From Kitasatospora terrestris (GTDB lineage: Bacteria > Actinomycetota > Actinomycetes > Streptomycetales > Streptomycetaceae): DNA of 64,000 nt. Of the stretch, positions 32,677 to 40,352 are shown in pieces. Position numbers and translations under genes: made by a program. The notes under the pieces were generated by a model. That model saw only the letters and a list, made by a program, of their open reading frames with translations. It did not search any database and was not told where the DNA came from. The first letter of the stretch is position 1, and every line of letters begins with the position of its first letter. The stretch covers positions 5,208,001 through 5,272,000 of the forward strand of contig NZ_BAABIS010000001.1 of the NCBI RefSeq assembly GCF_039542905.1, read 5' to 3'.

Positions 32677-34124
32677 GTATGACCACCACTGTTGAGCCGA
32701 CCACGGCGACGGGCCGCGTCGCGCGGGTCATCGGCCCGGTCGTCGACGTGGAGTTCCCCGTCGACGCGATTCCCGACATGTTCAACGCCCTGCACGTCGA
32801 GGTGGACAACCCCGACGGCACGGGCAGGAAGACCCTGACCCTCGAGGTCGCCCAGCACCTCGGCGACGGCCTGGTCCGCGGCATCTCGATGCAGCCGACC
32901 GACGGCCTGGTCCGTGGCGCCCAGGTCTCCGACACCGGTGCGGCCATCTCCGTGCCGGTCGGCCAGATCACCAAGGGCAAGGTGTTCAACGCCCTCGGTG
33001 AGGTGCTGAACGTCGACAAGGCCGAGTTCGAGGCCCAGGTCGAGGTCAAGTGGCCGATCCACCGCAAGGCGCCGAACTTCGCGGACCTCGAGTCGAAGAC
33101 CGAGATGTTCGAGACCGGCATCAAGGTCATCGACCTCCTCACCCCGTACGTGCAGGGTGGCAAGATCGGTCTGTTCGGTGGTGCCGGTGTCGGCAAGACC
33201 GTTCTGATCCAGGAGATGATCTACCGCGTCGCCGAGAACTTCGGTGGTGTGTCGGTGTTCGCCGGTGTCGGCGAGCGCACCCGTGAGGGCAACGACCTCA
33301 TCCACGAGATGGTGGACTCCGGCGTTCTGGACAAGACCGCGCTGGTCTTCGGCCAGATGGACGAGCCCCCGGGCACCCGTCTGCGCGTCGCGCTCTCCGC
33401 GCTGACCATGGCGGAGTACTTCCGTGACGTGGAGCAGCAGGACGTGCTCCTCTTCATCGACAACATCTTCCGGTTCACCCAGGCCGGTTCCGAGGTGTCG
33501 ACCCTGCTCGGCCGCATGCCCTCCGCGGTGGGTTACCAGCCGAACCTGGCCGACGAGATGGGCCTCCTCCAGGAGCGCATCACCTCGACCCGCGGTCACT
33601 CGATCACCTCCATGCAGGCGATCTACGTCCCCGCGGACGACCTGACCGACCCGGCGCCGGCCACCACCTTCGCCCACCTGGACGCGACCACCGTTCTGTC
33701 GCGCCCGATCTCGGAGAAGGGCATCTACCCGGCCGTCGACCCGCTGGACTCCACGTCCCGCATCCTCGACCCGCGGTACATCGCGCAGAACCACTACGAC
33801 ACGGCCGTCCGCGTCAAGGGGATCCTGCAGAAGTACAAGGACCTGCAGGACATCATCGCGATCCTCGGCATCGACGAGCTGTCCGAGGACGACAAGATCA
33901 CGGTGCACCGCGCCCGTCGCATCGAGCGCTTCCTCTCGCAGAACACCTACGTGGCGAAGCAGTTCACCGGCGTCGACGGCTCGACCGTTCCGCTGTCGGA
34001 GACCATCGAGGCGTTCAACGCGATCGCGGACGGCAAGTACGACGCCGTTCCCGAGCAGGCCTTCTTCATGTGCGGTGGCATCGAGGACCTCGAGCGCAAC
34101 GCCGCCGAGCTGGCCAAGAAGTAA
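32673..34124 (+). CDS. atpD: ATP synthase F1 subunit beta
   Basis: A 483-residue catalytic subunit. Walker A is GGAGVGKT (about residues 167-174), the catalytic Glu lies in GVGERTREGNDL, Walker B in VLLFIDNIFRFTQAGSE, and the DELSEED-type lever appears as DELSEDD. The ATG at 32673 overlaps the atpG stop; a second in-frame ATG follows two codons later. A strong hairpin after this gene separates it from atpC. Confidence 0.98.
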   Translation: MSMTTTVEPTTATGRVARVIGPVVDVEFPVDAIPDMFNALHVEVDNPDGTGRKTLTLEVAQHLGDGLVRGISMQPTDGLVRGAQVSDTGAAISVPVGQITKGKVFNALGEVLNVDKAEFEAQVEVKWPIHRKAPNFADLESKTEMFETGIKVIDLLTPYVQGGKIGLFGGAGVGKTVLIQEMIYRVAENFGGVSVFAGVGERTREGNDLIHEMVDSGVLDKTALVFGQMDEPPGTRLRVALSALTMAEYFRDVEQQDVLLFIDNIFRFTQAGSEVSTLLGRMPSAVGYQPNLADEMGLLQERITSTRGHSITSMQAIYVPADDLTDPAPATTFAHLDATTVLSRPISEKGIYPAVDPLDSTSRILDPRYIAQNHYDTAVRVKGILQKYKDLQDIIAILGIDELSEDDKITVHRARRIERFLSQNTYVAKQFTGVDGSTVPLSETIEAFNAIADGKYDAVPEQAFFMCGGIEDLERNAAELAKK

Positions 34125-34154
34125 TCACCCGGCCGGCTGACGGCTGAACGACCG

Positions 34155-34191
34155 TGAGGGGTGGTCCCCGTCTCTTGGGGACCACCCCTCA
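34155..34191 (+). terminator. 15-bp perfect hairpin between atpD and atpC
   Basis: TGAGGGGTGGTCCCC (34155-34169) is fully complementary to 34177-34191 with a 7-base loop. It starts 31 bases after the atpD stop, with no U-tract. It may attenuate or process the transcript so that epsilon is made at a different level. Confidence 0.7.
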
Positions 34192-34331
34192 TGGCTCGGA
34201 AGGGCTGTGATCCCGGTCATTTCCGCGCCCTTGGTTTCATTCCGGGGGCACGGGCCAGTTATTCTTACCGAAACTGTCGGTCGACCCGGCGCCCTGCGTC
34301 GAAGAAACCGGCAAGAGCCTAGGAGCCCACG

Positions 34332-34715
34332 TTGGCTGAGCTGCACGTCGAGCTGGTCGCAGCCGACCGCAAGGTGTGGTCCGGTGCGGCCACCATCGTT
34401 GTCGCCCGCACGGCCTCCGGTGACACCGGCATCATGCCGGGCCACACCCCGGTGCTGAGCGTGCTGGAGACCGGTCCGGTCACCATCCGCACCACCGACG
34501 GCGGCACCGTCGTCGCGGCGGTGCACGGCGGTTTCATCTCCTTCGCCGAGAACAAGCTCTCGATCCTCGCCGAGATCGCCGAGCTGGCGGACGAGATCGA
34601 CGTCGCCCGTGCCGAGCGCGCGCTGGAGAACGCCAAGTCCGAGCTCGACGCGCACGCCGAGCGTCGCGCCGAGGTGCGTCTGGTGGCCGCCCGCGGCCTG
34701 AAGGCGCACGTCTGA
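34332..34715 (+). CDS. atpC: ATP synthase F1 subunit epsilon
   Basis: A 127-residue subunit that connects gamma to the c-ring and can inhibit hydrolysis. The N-terminal beta sandwich (LHVELVAADRKVWSG, GDTGIMPGHTPVLSVL) and the C-terminal two-helix arm (ARAERALENAKSELDA) are visible. The TTG at 34332 follows an AGGAG at usual spacing. The 207-base gap from atpD contains the hairpin above and a -10-like TATTCT (34260-34265), so a second promoter is possible. Confidence 0.95.
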   Translation: MAELHVELVAADRKVWSGAATIVVARTASGDTGIMPGHTPVLSVLETGPVTIRTTDGGTVVAAVHGGFISFAENKLSILAEIAELADEIDVARAERALENAKSELDAHAERRAEVRLVAARGLKAHV

Positions 34716-34851
34716 ACGTAGCTCCACCGACGGTCCCGGGGACGCGTGAGCGTGACCCCGGGACTGTCGTATCAGTTGGTAGGACAGTGCGGTCGCCGGT
34801 TCGTCCCGGCGGCCCGCCACGGGGATGAAGGTAGCGAGGAGGTCGGTGAGC

Positions 34852-35352
34852 ATGGTCCTCGCCCTTGTGCTGTGCGCGGTGGTCGTCGCCGTATGCGTGG
34901 CCGGCCTGGTCGGATTCGCGGTACGCCGCCGGCTCATCCAGCGGGTGGGCGGTACGTTCGACTGTTCCTACCGCCTCAAAATGCCCGCCGACGCGTCCAC
35001 GCAGCCCGACCTCGACGAGCACGGACAGCCCACCTCCGCCCCGGTCCCGGTGACCGACGGCAAGGGGTGGGTTTTTGGCATCGGCCGGTACAGCGGCGAC
35101 TCCATCGAGTGGTTCCGGGTCTTCTCCTACGCGCCGCGGCCCAAGCGGGTGCTGCCGCGCACCGAGATCGAGGTGCTCGGCCGCCGCTACCCCGAGGGCC
35201 AGGAGGAGCTCGCCCTGCTCTCCGGCTCCGTCGTCCTGCGCTGCCTCCACAACGGCGCCCCCCTCGAACTCGCCATGAGCGAGGACGCCCTCACCGGCTT
35301 CCTCGCCTGGCTCGAAGCCGCACCCCCCGGCCAGAGGGTCAACGTCGCCTAG
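34852..35352 (+). CDS. DUF2550-family membrane-anchored protein
   Basis: The ATG at 34852 is 9 nt after GAGGAGG (34836-34842) and gives 166 residues; an earlier ATG at 34825 and a GTG at 34846 have worse spacing. One N-terminal membrane helix (VLALVLCAVVVAVCVAGLVGFAV) precedes a soluble domain with FDCSYRLK, GWVFGIGRYSGDSIEWFRVFS and a beta-rich end, the DUF2550 pattern. The gene follows the atp cluster in streptomycetes. The soluble domain may face the cytoplasm. Function unknown. Confidence 0.85.
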   Translation: MVLALVLCAVVVAVCVAGLVGFAVRRRLIQRVGGTFDCSYRLKMPADASTQPDLDEHGQPTSAPVPVTDGKGWVFGIGRYSGDSIEWFRVFSYAPRPKRVLPRTEIEVLGRRYPEGQEELALLSGSVVLRCLHNGAPLELAMSEDALTGFLAWLEAAPPGQRVNVA

Positions 35353-35414
35353 GACGACGCCCGGGGCGGGCGGCTGGGACCGCCGTCACGTGGTTCGGCG
35401 CCCCGGGGCGTTAG

Positions 35415-35426
35415 TACGCTGCGGGC
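35415..35426 (+). promoter_or_regulatory. -10 box of a probable leaderless promoter for the adenosyltransferase
   Basis: TACGCT (35415-35420) is followed by 6 nt and the ATG at 35427; no Shine-Dalgarno sequence is present. Confidence 0.5.
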
Positions 35427-35999
35427 ATGGTGAATCTGACGCGGATCTACACGCGGACCGGGGACGACGGGACGACGGCGCTCGGGGACATGAGCCGGAC
35501 GACCAAGACGGACCCGAGGCTGGTGGCCTACGCGGACACCAACGAGGCGAACGCGGCGATCGGGGTGGCCATCGCGGCGGGGGCGCTGCCCGAGGACGTG
35601 TCGGTGGTGCTGACGCGGATCCAGAACGACCTCTTCGACGTCGGGGCGGACCTGGCGACGCCGGTGGTGGAGGACCCCGAGTACCCGCCGCTGCGGGTCC
35701 TGCAGTCGTACATCGACCGGCTGGAGACGGACTGCGACCACTACCTGGAGTCGCTGGAGAAGCTCCGCAGCTTCATCCTGCCCGGCGGCACCGCGGGGGC
35801 GGCGTACCTGCACCTGGCGTGCACGGTGGTGCGGCGCGCGGAGCGGGCCACCTGGGCGGCGATCGAGCTGCACGGGGACACCGTCAACCCGCTGACCGCG
35901 AAGTACCTGAACCGGCTGTCGGACCTGCTGTTCATCCTGGCGCGGGCGGCCAACAAGGAGCGCGGCGACGTCCTGTGGGTGCCGGGCGAGAACCGCTAG
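35427..35999 (+). CDS. ATP:cob(I)alamin adenosyltransferase, PduO type
   Basis: A 190-residue trimeric helical-bundle enzyme that adenosylates cob(I)alamin to coenzyme B12. Signatures are the N-terminal IYTRTGDDGTTALGD (ATP binding), ADTNEANAAIG, QNDLFDVGADLATP, and the C-terminal YLNRLSDLLFILARAAN with the family's conserved Arg and Asp. Adenosylcobalamin is the cofactor of methylmalonyl-CoA mutase, whose accessory genes mce and meaB are in this window. Its stop overlaps that of the opposing membrane gene by 3 bases. Confidence 0.94.
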   Translation: MVNLTRIYTRTGDDGTTALGDMSRTTKTDPRLVAYADTNEANAAIGVAIAAGALPEDVSVVLTRIQNDLFDVGADLATPVVEDPEYPPLRVLQSYIDRLETDCDHYLESLEKLRSFILPGGTAGAAYLHLACTVVRRAERATWAAIELHGDTVNPLTAKYLNRLSDLLFILARAANKERGDVLWVPGENR

Positions 36000-36520
36000 C
36001 CGGCCTTCGGGCGCTTGGGGAAGACGGTGTAGCTCGCGGCGATCAGCAGGTTGACCCCGGCGACCAGGGCCATCCGCCGGTACCAGGAATCGAGGGCGGG
36101 GGCGTCGGCGAGGAGCTGGACGGCGGCGATCAGGGCGACCGTGACGGTGCAGGAGAGCAGCGTCAGGCCGAACGTCCGCCACTCGTACGCGGCGCGCTCG
36201 CGCCCGTACCGGGGCGGCCGCGGCGGCACGGGGCCGCCGGCCAGGCGGTGCGCGGCGTGGCCGTCGGCCCAGGTGACCAGGCGGTGGCCGAAGGAGACGG
36301 AGAAGCCGACGTAGGAGGCGGCCAGGCCGTGCGTCCAGTCGGCGGTGGCACCGCCGCGCAGGTCGGCGACGGTCGCGCCGAGGATCACCAGGTCGACCAC
36401 CGGCAGCAGCAGGAGCAGCGCGGTGCTGGCCCGGCGCCAACCGAGCGCGTACCGGACCACCAGGGCGAGTGCGAGGACCACCCAGAAGCCGATCTCGCCG
36501 GCCACGATCAGGGACACCAT
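35996..36520 (-). CDS. Integral membrane protein of unknown function
   Basis: A 174-residue protein with about five membrane helices: residues near 5-25, 30-52, 66-82, 118-138 and 150-165. The central loop is basic and Pro-rich (GPVPPRPPRYGRERAAYEW). It resembles small uncharacterised Streptomyces membrane proteins; no catalytic motif was found. It is convergent with the adenosyltransferase gene (stop codons overlap at CTAG) and divergent from the histidine kinase gene. Function unknown. Confidence 0.75.
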   Translation of the reverse strand: MVSLIVAGEIGFWVVLALALVVRYALGWRRASTALLLLLPVVDLVILGATVADLRGGATADWTHGLAASYVGFSVSFGHRLVTWADGHAAHRLAGGPVPPRPPRYGRERAAYEWRTFGLTLLSCTVTVALIAAVQLLADAPALDSWYRRMALVAGVNLLIAASYTVFPKRPKAG

Positions 36521-36645
36521 GCCCTCGATCCTCGCCGGGGCACGGCCGGGTTGTCGTCGTCGGGTGAGCGGACAGCGGCCTGCAACCTTCGATGTACCCC
36601 GCCTCCTCCGGTCGGCCGTCCCGGACCGGGGCGGCGGGTGGTGGG

Positions 36646-37836
36646 ATGGGTGGCGTGACGTTCAGCCCCCGCCAGCAGGATTCCGCCATCGCGGCCGCCG
36701 GTCTCGCCGCCGGCGTGCTGCTCACCGCCGTCGGCGCGTACGACCGCAACGAGCTGGTCCCGTGGTGGGCCGCGCTCGTCCCGGTGGTCCTGATGTCGGG
36801 GCTGGAGCTGCTGCGGCGCACCCACCCGATCTGGACGGTCTCCGTCGGCGGCGTGGTGTTCGGCGTCGGGGTGTTCTACGGCTCGGTGCTGGCGATGGTG
36901 GTGATGTTCACCGACCTGCTGTACGCGGGCGTGCTGTACGGGCCGCCGCGGATGGCGAAGGTCCTGCACCTGACCGGCGGCGCGACCACGGTGGTGCTGT
37001 CCGGCCTGACCCTGCTCTACGCGGACGTGCCGAACGCCCTGGTGGTGGCCGGCTTCTGCGGTCTGATCTTCATCGCTCCGGTCTGGACGGCCGACCTGGT
37101 CCGCCGCCACCGGGACCGCGCCGAGACGGAGCACCTGCGGGCCGAGCAGACCGCGCTGCTCGCCGAGCTGGACCGGCGCGGCGCGGTGGTCGCCGAGCGC
37201 GCCCGGATGGCGCGGGAGCTGCACGACGTGATCGCCAACCACCTGTCGGCGATCGCGATCCACGCGACCGGTGCGCAGTCGCTGGCCCGCCGCCGGCAGC
37301 AGCCGGAGGACGACCCGGTGCTGGAGGCGCTCGCGGTGATCCGGGAGAACAGCGTGCTGGGCCTGGCCGAGATGCGCCGCATGATCGGCCTGCTGCGCGA
37401 GGAGGAGCCGGACGAGGCGTACGCGGCGCCCCGGCTGGCCGCGCTGGACGTGGTGGTGGCGCAGGCGAGGGCGGCCGGGCGGGAGGCCGGGCTGGGCTTC
37501 GAGGTGGTGGAGGAGGGCGAGCGCGGCGTGCTGTCCGCCCCGGTCGAGCTGGCGGCGTACCGGATCGTCCAGGAGTCGCTGACCAACGCCGTGAAGCACG
37601 CCGCGCCCGGTACGGTGCGGGTGCGGCTCGGCTACCGCGCCGAGCGGGTGGAGATCACCGCGGAGAGCGCGTACCGGGCCGGTGCGGGCCGCCCGCTGCA
37701 GGGCGCGGGCGCCGGGCTGGTCGGGATGGCCGAGCGGGCCCAGCTGCTCGGCGGCGAGTTCGCCGCGGGCCCGGCGGACGGGGTGTGGCGGGTGTGCGCG
37801 GTGCTGCCGCGCGAGACGAAGGAGGGGCGGCCGTGA
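36646..37836 (+). CDS. Sensor histidine kinase, NarL-partner (HisKA_3) type
   Basis: About 396 residues from the ATG at 36646; the exact start (36592, 36646 or GTG 36655) is uncertain. Four to six N-terminal membrane helices are followed by the dimerisation/phosphoacceptor helix ERARMARELHDVIANHLSA with His193, then an HATPase domain (ELAAYRIVQESLTNAVKHA; GAGLVGMAERAQLLGGEF). The gene overlaps the response regulator start by 4 bases, so the pair is co-translated. The signal is unknown. Confidence 0.93.
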   Translation: MGGVTFSPRQQDSAIAAAGLAAGVLLTAVGAYDRNELVPWWAALVPVVLMSGLELLRRTHPIWTVSVGGVVFGVGVFYGSVLAMVVMFTDLLYAGVLYGPPRMAKVLHLTGGATTVVLSGLTLLYADVPNALVVAGFCGLIFIAPVWTADLVRRHRDRAETEHLRAEQTALLAELDRRGAVVAERARMARELHDVIANHLSAIAIHATGAQSLARRRQQPEDDPVLEALAVIRENSVLGLAEMRRMIGLLREEEPDEAYAAPRLAALDVVVAQARAAGREAGLGFEVVEEGERGVLSAPVELAAYRIVQESLTNAVKHAAPGTVRVRLGYRAERVEITAESAYRAGAGRPLQGAGAGLVGMAERAQLLGGEFAAGPADGVWRVCAVLPRETKEGRP

Positions 37837-38489
37837 TCCGGGTGCTGGTGGCGGAGGACCAGGCGGCCGTGCGGGCGGCCCTGGTGATGATCCTGCGGGC
37901 CGAGGAGGACCTGGAGGTGGTGGGGCAGGCGGCGGACGGCGAGGAGGCCGTACGGCTGGCCCAGGAGCTGCGCCCGGACGTGGTGCTGATGGACGTTCAG
38001 ATGCCGCGGCTGGACGGCGTCTCCGCGACCCGCCGGGTGGTCGCCGGGACGGGCGCGCAGGTGCTGGTGCTGACCACCTTCGACCTGGACGAGTACGTGT
38101 GGGGCGCGCTGCGGGCCGGCGCGGCCGGGTTCCTGCTCAAGACCGTCGAGGCGGACGCCCTGGTCGAGGGGGTCCGGACGGTCGCCCGCGGCGACGGCAT
38201 GCTGGCCCCCTCGGTGACCCGGCGGCTGATCGCCTCCTTCGCCCGCGGCGGGGACGCGGCGCCGGTCGCCGACCTGTCCGCGCTGACCCCGCGCGAGCGG
38301 GAGGTGCTGGGCTGCATCGGCGCGGGCCTGTCCAACGGCCAGATCGCCGCCCGGCTGGAGATGGCCGAGGCCACCACCAAGACCCACGTCAGCCGGATCC
38401 TCGCCAAGCTGGAGCTGCGCAGCCGGGTGCAGGCGGCGATCCTCGCCAAGGAGTTCGGCGTCGAGGTGCCCGGACACCCGGGGGAGTGA
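37833..38489 (+). CDS. LuxR/NarL-family response regulator
   Basis: A 218-residue regulator: receiver domain with acidic pocket EDQ, phospho-acceptor Asp54 in LMDVQMPRLDG and Lys in LLKTVEAD, then a C-terminal LuxR helix-turn-helix (LTPREREVLGCIGAGLSNGQ with a recognition helix near TTKTHVSRILAKL). The GTG at 37833 overlaps the kinase stop (GTGA) and follows GGAGGGG. It is the cognate partner of the upstream kinase. Target genes are unknown. Confidence 0.95.
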   Translation: MIRVLVAEDQAAVRAALVMILRAEEDLEVVGQAADGEEAVRLAQELRPDVVLMDVQMPRLDGVSATRRVVAGTGAQVLVLTTFDLDEYVWGALRAGAAGFLLKTVEADALVEGVRTVARGDGMLAPSVTRRLIASFARGGDAAPVADLSALTPREREVLGCIGAGLSNGQIAARLEMAEATTKTHVSRILAKLELRSRVQAAILAKEFGVEVPGHPGE

Positions 38490-38703
38490 CCGCCGGCGGG
38501 CGCGGGAGGGCCGTCGGCGGCCGCGGGAGTGACCGCGCTCACGTGATCCGACGGCTCGTCAGGTGACGACGCAGATCACACCCCTGAATGGCACCACAAC
38601 GGTCCTTCGGGCACTAAAGTCCGGTCCACGAGCGGCGCGGCTCACGGGGGGAGACCCCTGCCCGGGGCCGCGGACTTCGGACGGCCCTCGGGAGACCCAC
38701 GCC

Positions 38704-39570
38704 ATGAGCAACGCTTCGACCCAGCAGATCGCCGTGATCGGCGCCGGCCTGATGGGCGCCGGCATCGCGCAGGTCTCGGCCCAGGCCGGGCACCCCGTGG
38801 TGCTGCGCGACGTCACCGACGCCGCCCTGCGGCGCGGCCTGGACGGCATCGAGGCCTCCTACGAGAAGTTCGTCGCCAAGGGCCGGATGACCGCCGAGGA
38901 GGCGACCGCGGCGCTCGGCCGGATCACCACCACCACCGACCTCGGCGGGATCTCCGAGGCCGACATCGTGATCGAGGCGGTGTTCGAGAAGCTGGAGGTC
39001 AAGGAGGGCGTCTTCCGCGAGCTCGACAAGCTCGCCAAGGACGGCGCGGTGCTCGGCTCCAACACCTCCGCCATCCCGATCACCCGGATCGCCGCCGTCA
39101 CCGAGCGGCCGGAGGCCGTGGTCGGCGTGCACTTCTTCTCGCCGGTGCCGCTGATGAAGCTGGTCGAGCTGGTCCGCGGCTACAAGACGAGCGACGAGAC
39201 GCTGGCCCGCGCCCGCGCCTACGCCGAGGGTGTCGGCAAGGAGGTCGTGGTGGTCAACCGCGACGTCGCCGGCTTCGTCACCACCCGCCTGATCACCGCC
39301 CTGGTCGTCGAGGCCGCCAAGCTGTACGAGTCGGGCGTCGCCACCGCCGAGGACATCGACACCGCCTGCCGCCTCGGCTTCGGCCACCCGATGGGACCCC
39401 TGCAGACCGCCGACCTGACCGGCGTGGACATCCTGCTGCACGCCGCCCGCAACATCTACGCCGAGACCCAGGACGAGAAGTTCGCCGCGCCGGAGATCAT
39501 GGCGCGCATGGTCACCGCGGGCGACCTCGGCCGCAAGAGCGGTCGCGGCTTCTACGGCTACCAGGGCTGA
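38704..39570 (+). CDS. 3-hydroxybutyryl-CoA (3-hydroxyacyl-CoA) dehydrogenase
   Basis: A 288-residue enzyme that interconverts 3-hydroxyacyl-CoA and 3-ketoacyl-CoA with NAD(P)H. The Rossmann motif is GAGLMGAG, the catalytic His-Glu pair lies in VGVHFFSPVPLMKLVELVRG, and the C-terminal domain has GFVTTRLITALVVEAA and GHPMGPLQTADLTGVD. The ATG at 38704 gives the standard length. It stands alone; a thiolase gene at 55141 could act in the same route but is 16 kb away. Confidence 0.94.
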   Translation: MSNASTQQIAVIGAGLMGAGIAQVSAQAGHPVVLRDVTDAALRRGLDGIEASYEKFVAKGRMTAEEATAALGRITTTTDLGGISEADIVIEAVFEKLEVKEGVFRELDKLAKDGAVLGSNTSAIPITRIAAVTERPEAVVGVHFFSPVPLMKLVELVRGYKTSDETLARARAYAEGVGKEVVVVNRDVAGFVTTRLITALVVEAAKLYESGVATAEDIDTACRLGFGHPMGPLQTADLTGVDILLHAARNIYAETQDEKFAAPEIMARMVTAGDLGRKSGRGFYGYQG

Positions 39571-39610
39571 TCCGCCCGGGTGAGTTTGCTCACGGTCACC
39601 CCGCAGACGG

Positions 39611-39640
39611 GTGATTTGGGCGGTAATCGAGCGTGGGTAT
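39611..39640 (+). promoter_or_regulatory. SigB-like promoter candidate before the STAS gene
   Basis: GGGTAT at 39635-39640 is preceded at about 16-17 nt by GTGATTT (39611-39617), a pattern like the general-stress sigma factor promoters of streptomycetes (GTTT then GGGTAT). An alternative -10 TATATT lies at about 39655. The rest of the 288-base gap holds nothing recognised. Confidence 0.35.
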
Positions 39641-39858
39641 GGGAAGTTCCTGCGTATATTCCCTCGGACGGGTGAAGTTGAGGGCCACTCCACCGGGGGG
39701 CAGCAACCTGCGGAGTTGGTTCACCGTCAGATGAGGGGGAGACCCGCCTGCGGGGCCCCGGGCCGAGGCGACGAACGCCCGCCCGAGCAGGAGCCCGAGC
39801 GGGAACCCCCGGGACGGAGCCGCGGCAGACCCGGCAGACGGGCGAGGAGGAGGACAGC

Positions 39859-40194
39859 GTGCGAATCACCGGCGACCACACCGGCCTGGCCATCGAGGGC
39901 CGCCTGGACGTCCGCAGCGCCGCCGACGCCCGCGCCCGTCTGCACGCCGCCGTCGACGGCGGCCAGGGCGACCTCGTCCTGGACCTCGGCCGGCTGGAGT
40001 TCTGGGACGCGACCGGACTCGGCGTGATCATGGGCACCCACCGGCGGGCCGGGCGGCTCGGACGGCGGCTGGTCCTGCGCGCCGTCCCGGTCCAGCTCCA
40101 GCGCCTCCTGGTCGCCACCCGCCTGCACCGCATCCTGGCCGTCGAGGGCGCCGTCGCCGACCCCTACGGAAGCACCCTCCCCGCCCTGGGCTGA
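39859..40194 (+). CDS. STAS-domain anti-sigma factor antagonist
   Basis: A 111-residue single STAS domain starting at GTG 39859. The beta-alpha core is clear (GLAIEGRLDVRSAADAR; DLVLDLGRLEFWDATGLGVI), with the phosphorylation-site loop Asp50-Ala51-Thr52-Gly53. Thr52 replaces the Ser usual in SpoIIAA. Such proteins bind an anti-sigma kinase and free a sigma factor when unphosphorylated. No kinase or sigma gene is adjacent. The upstream SigB-like promoter would fit a stress-response role. Confidence 0.85.
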   Translation: MRITGDHTGLAIEGRLDVRSAADARARLHAAVDGGQGDLVLDLGRLEFWDATGLGVIMGTHRRAGRLGRRLVLRAVPVQLQRLLVATRLHRILAVEGAVADPYGSTLPALG

Positions 40195-40352
40195 GCCCCG
40201 CCGCGCCCGACCCGCGCCCCGCCTCCCGCCGCCCCGCTGCCGCCCCGCACCGGGGCCGTGCGGGTTTCCCGGGCACCCCGGTGTCGGTGGGGGCCGGGGG
40301 TGTGGGAAAGTCTGCGCTCAGGTATCCGTGACCGATTGCGGGGAGCAGCGAC

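Noticed and set aside
34201..34331. A -35 TTGGTT with -10 TATTCT as an atpC promoter
   Set aside because: The spacer would be 23 nt. Only the -10-like box was kept as a possibility in the atpC entry.
40197..40340. A candidate terminator after the STAS gene
   Set aside because: The region is C-rich, without a convincing stem, so it was not listed.
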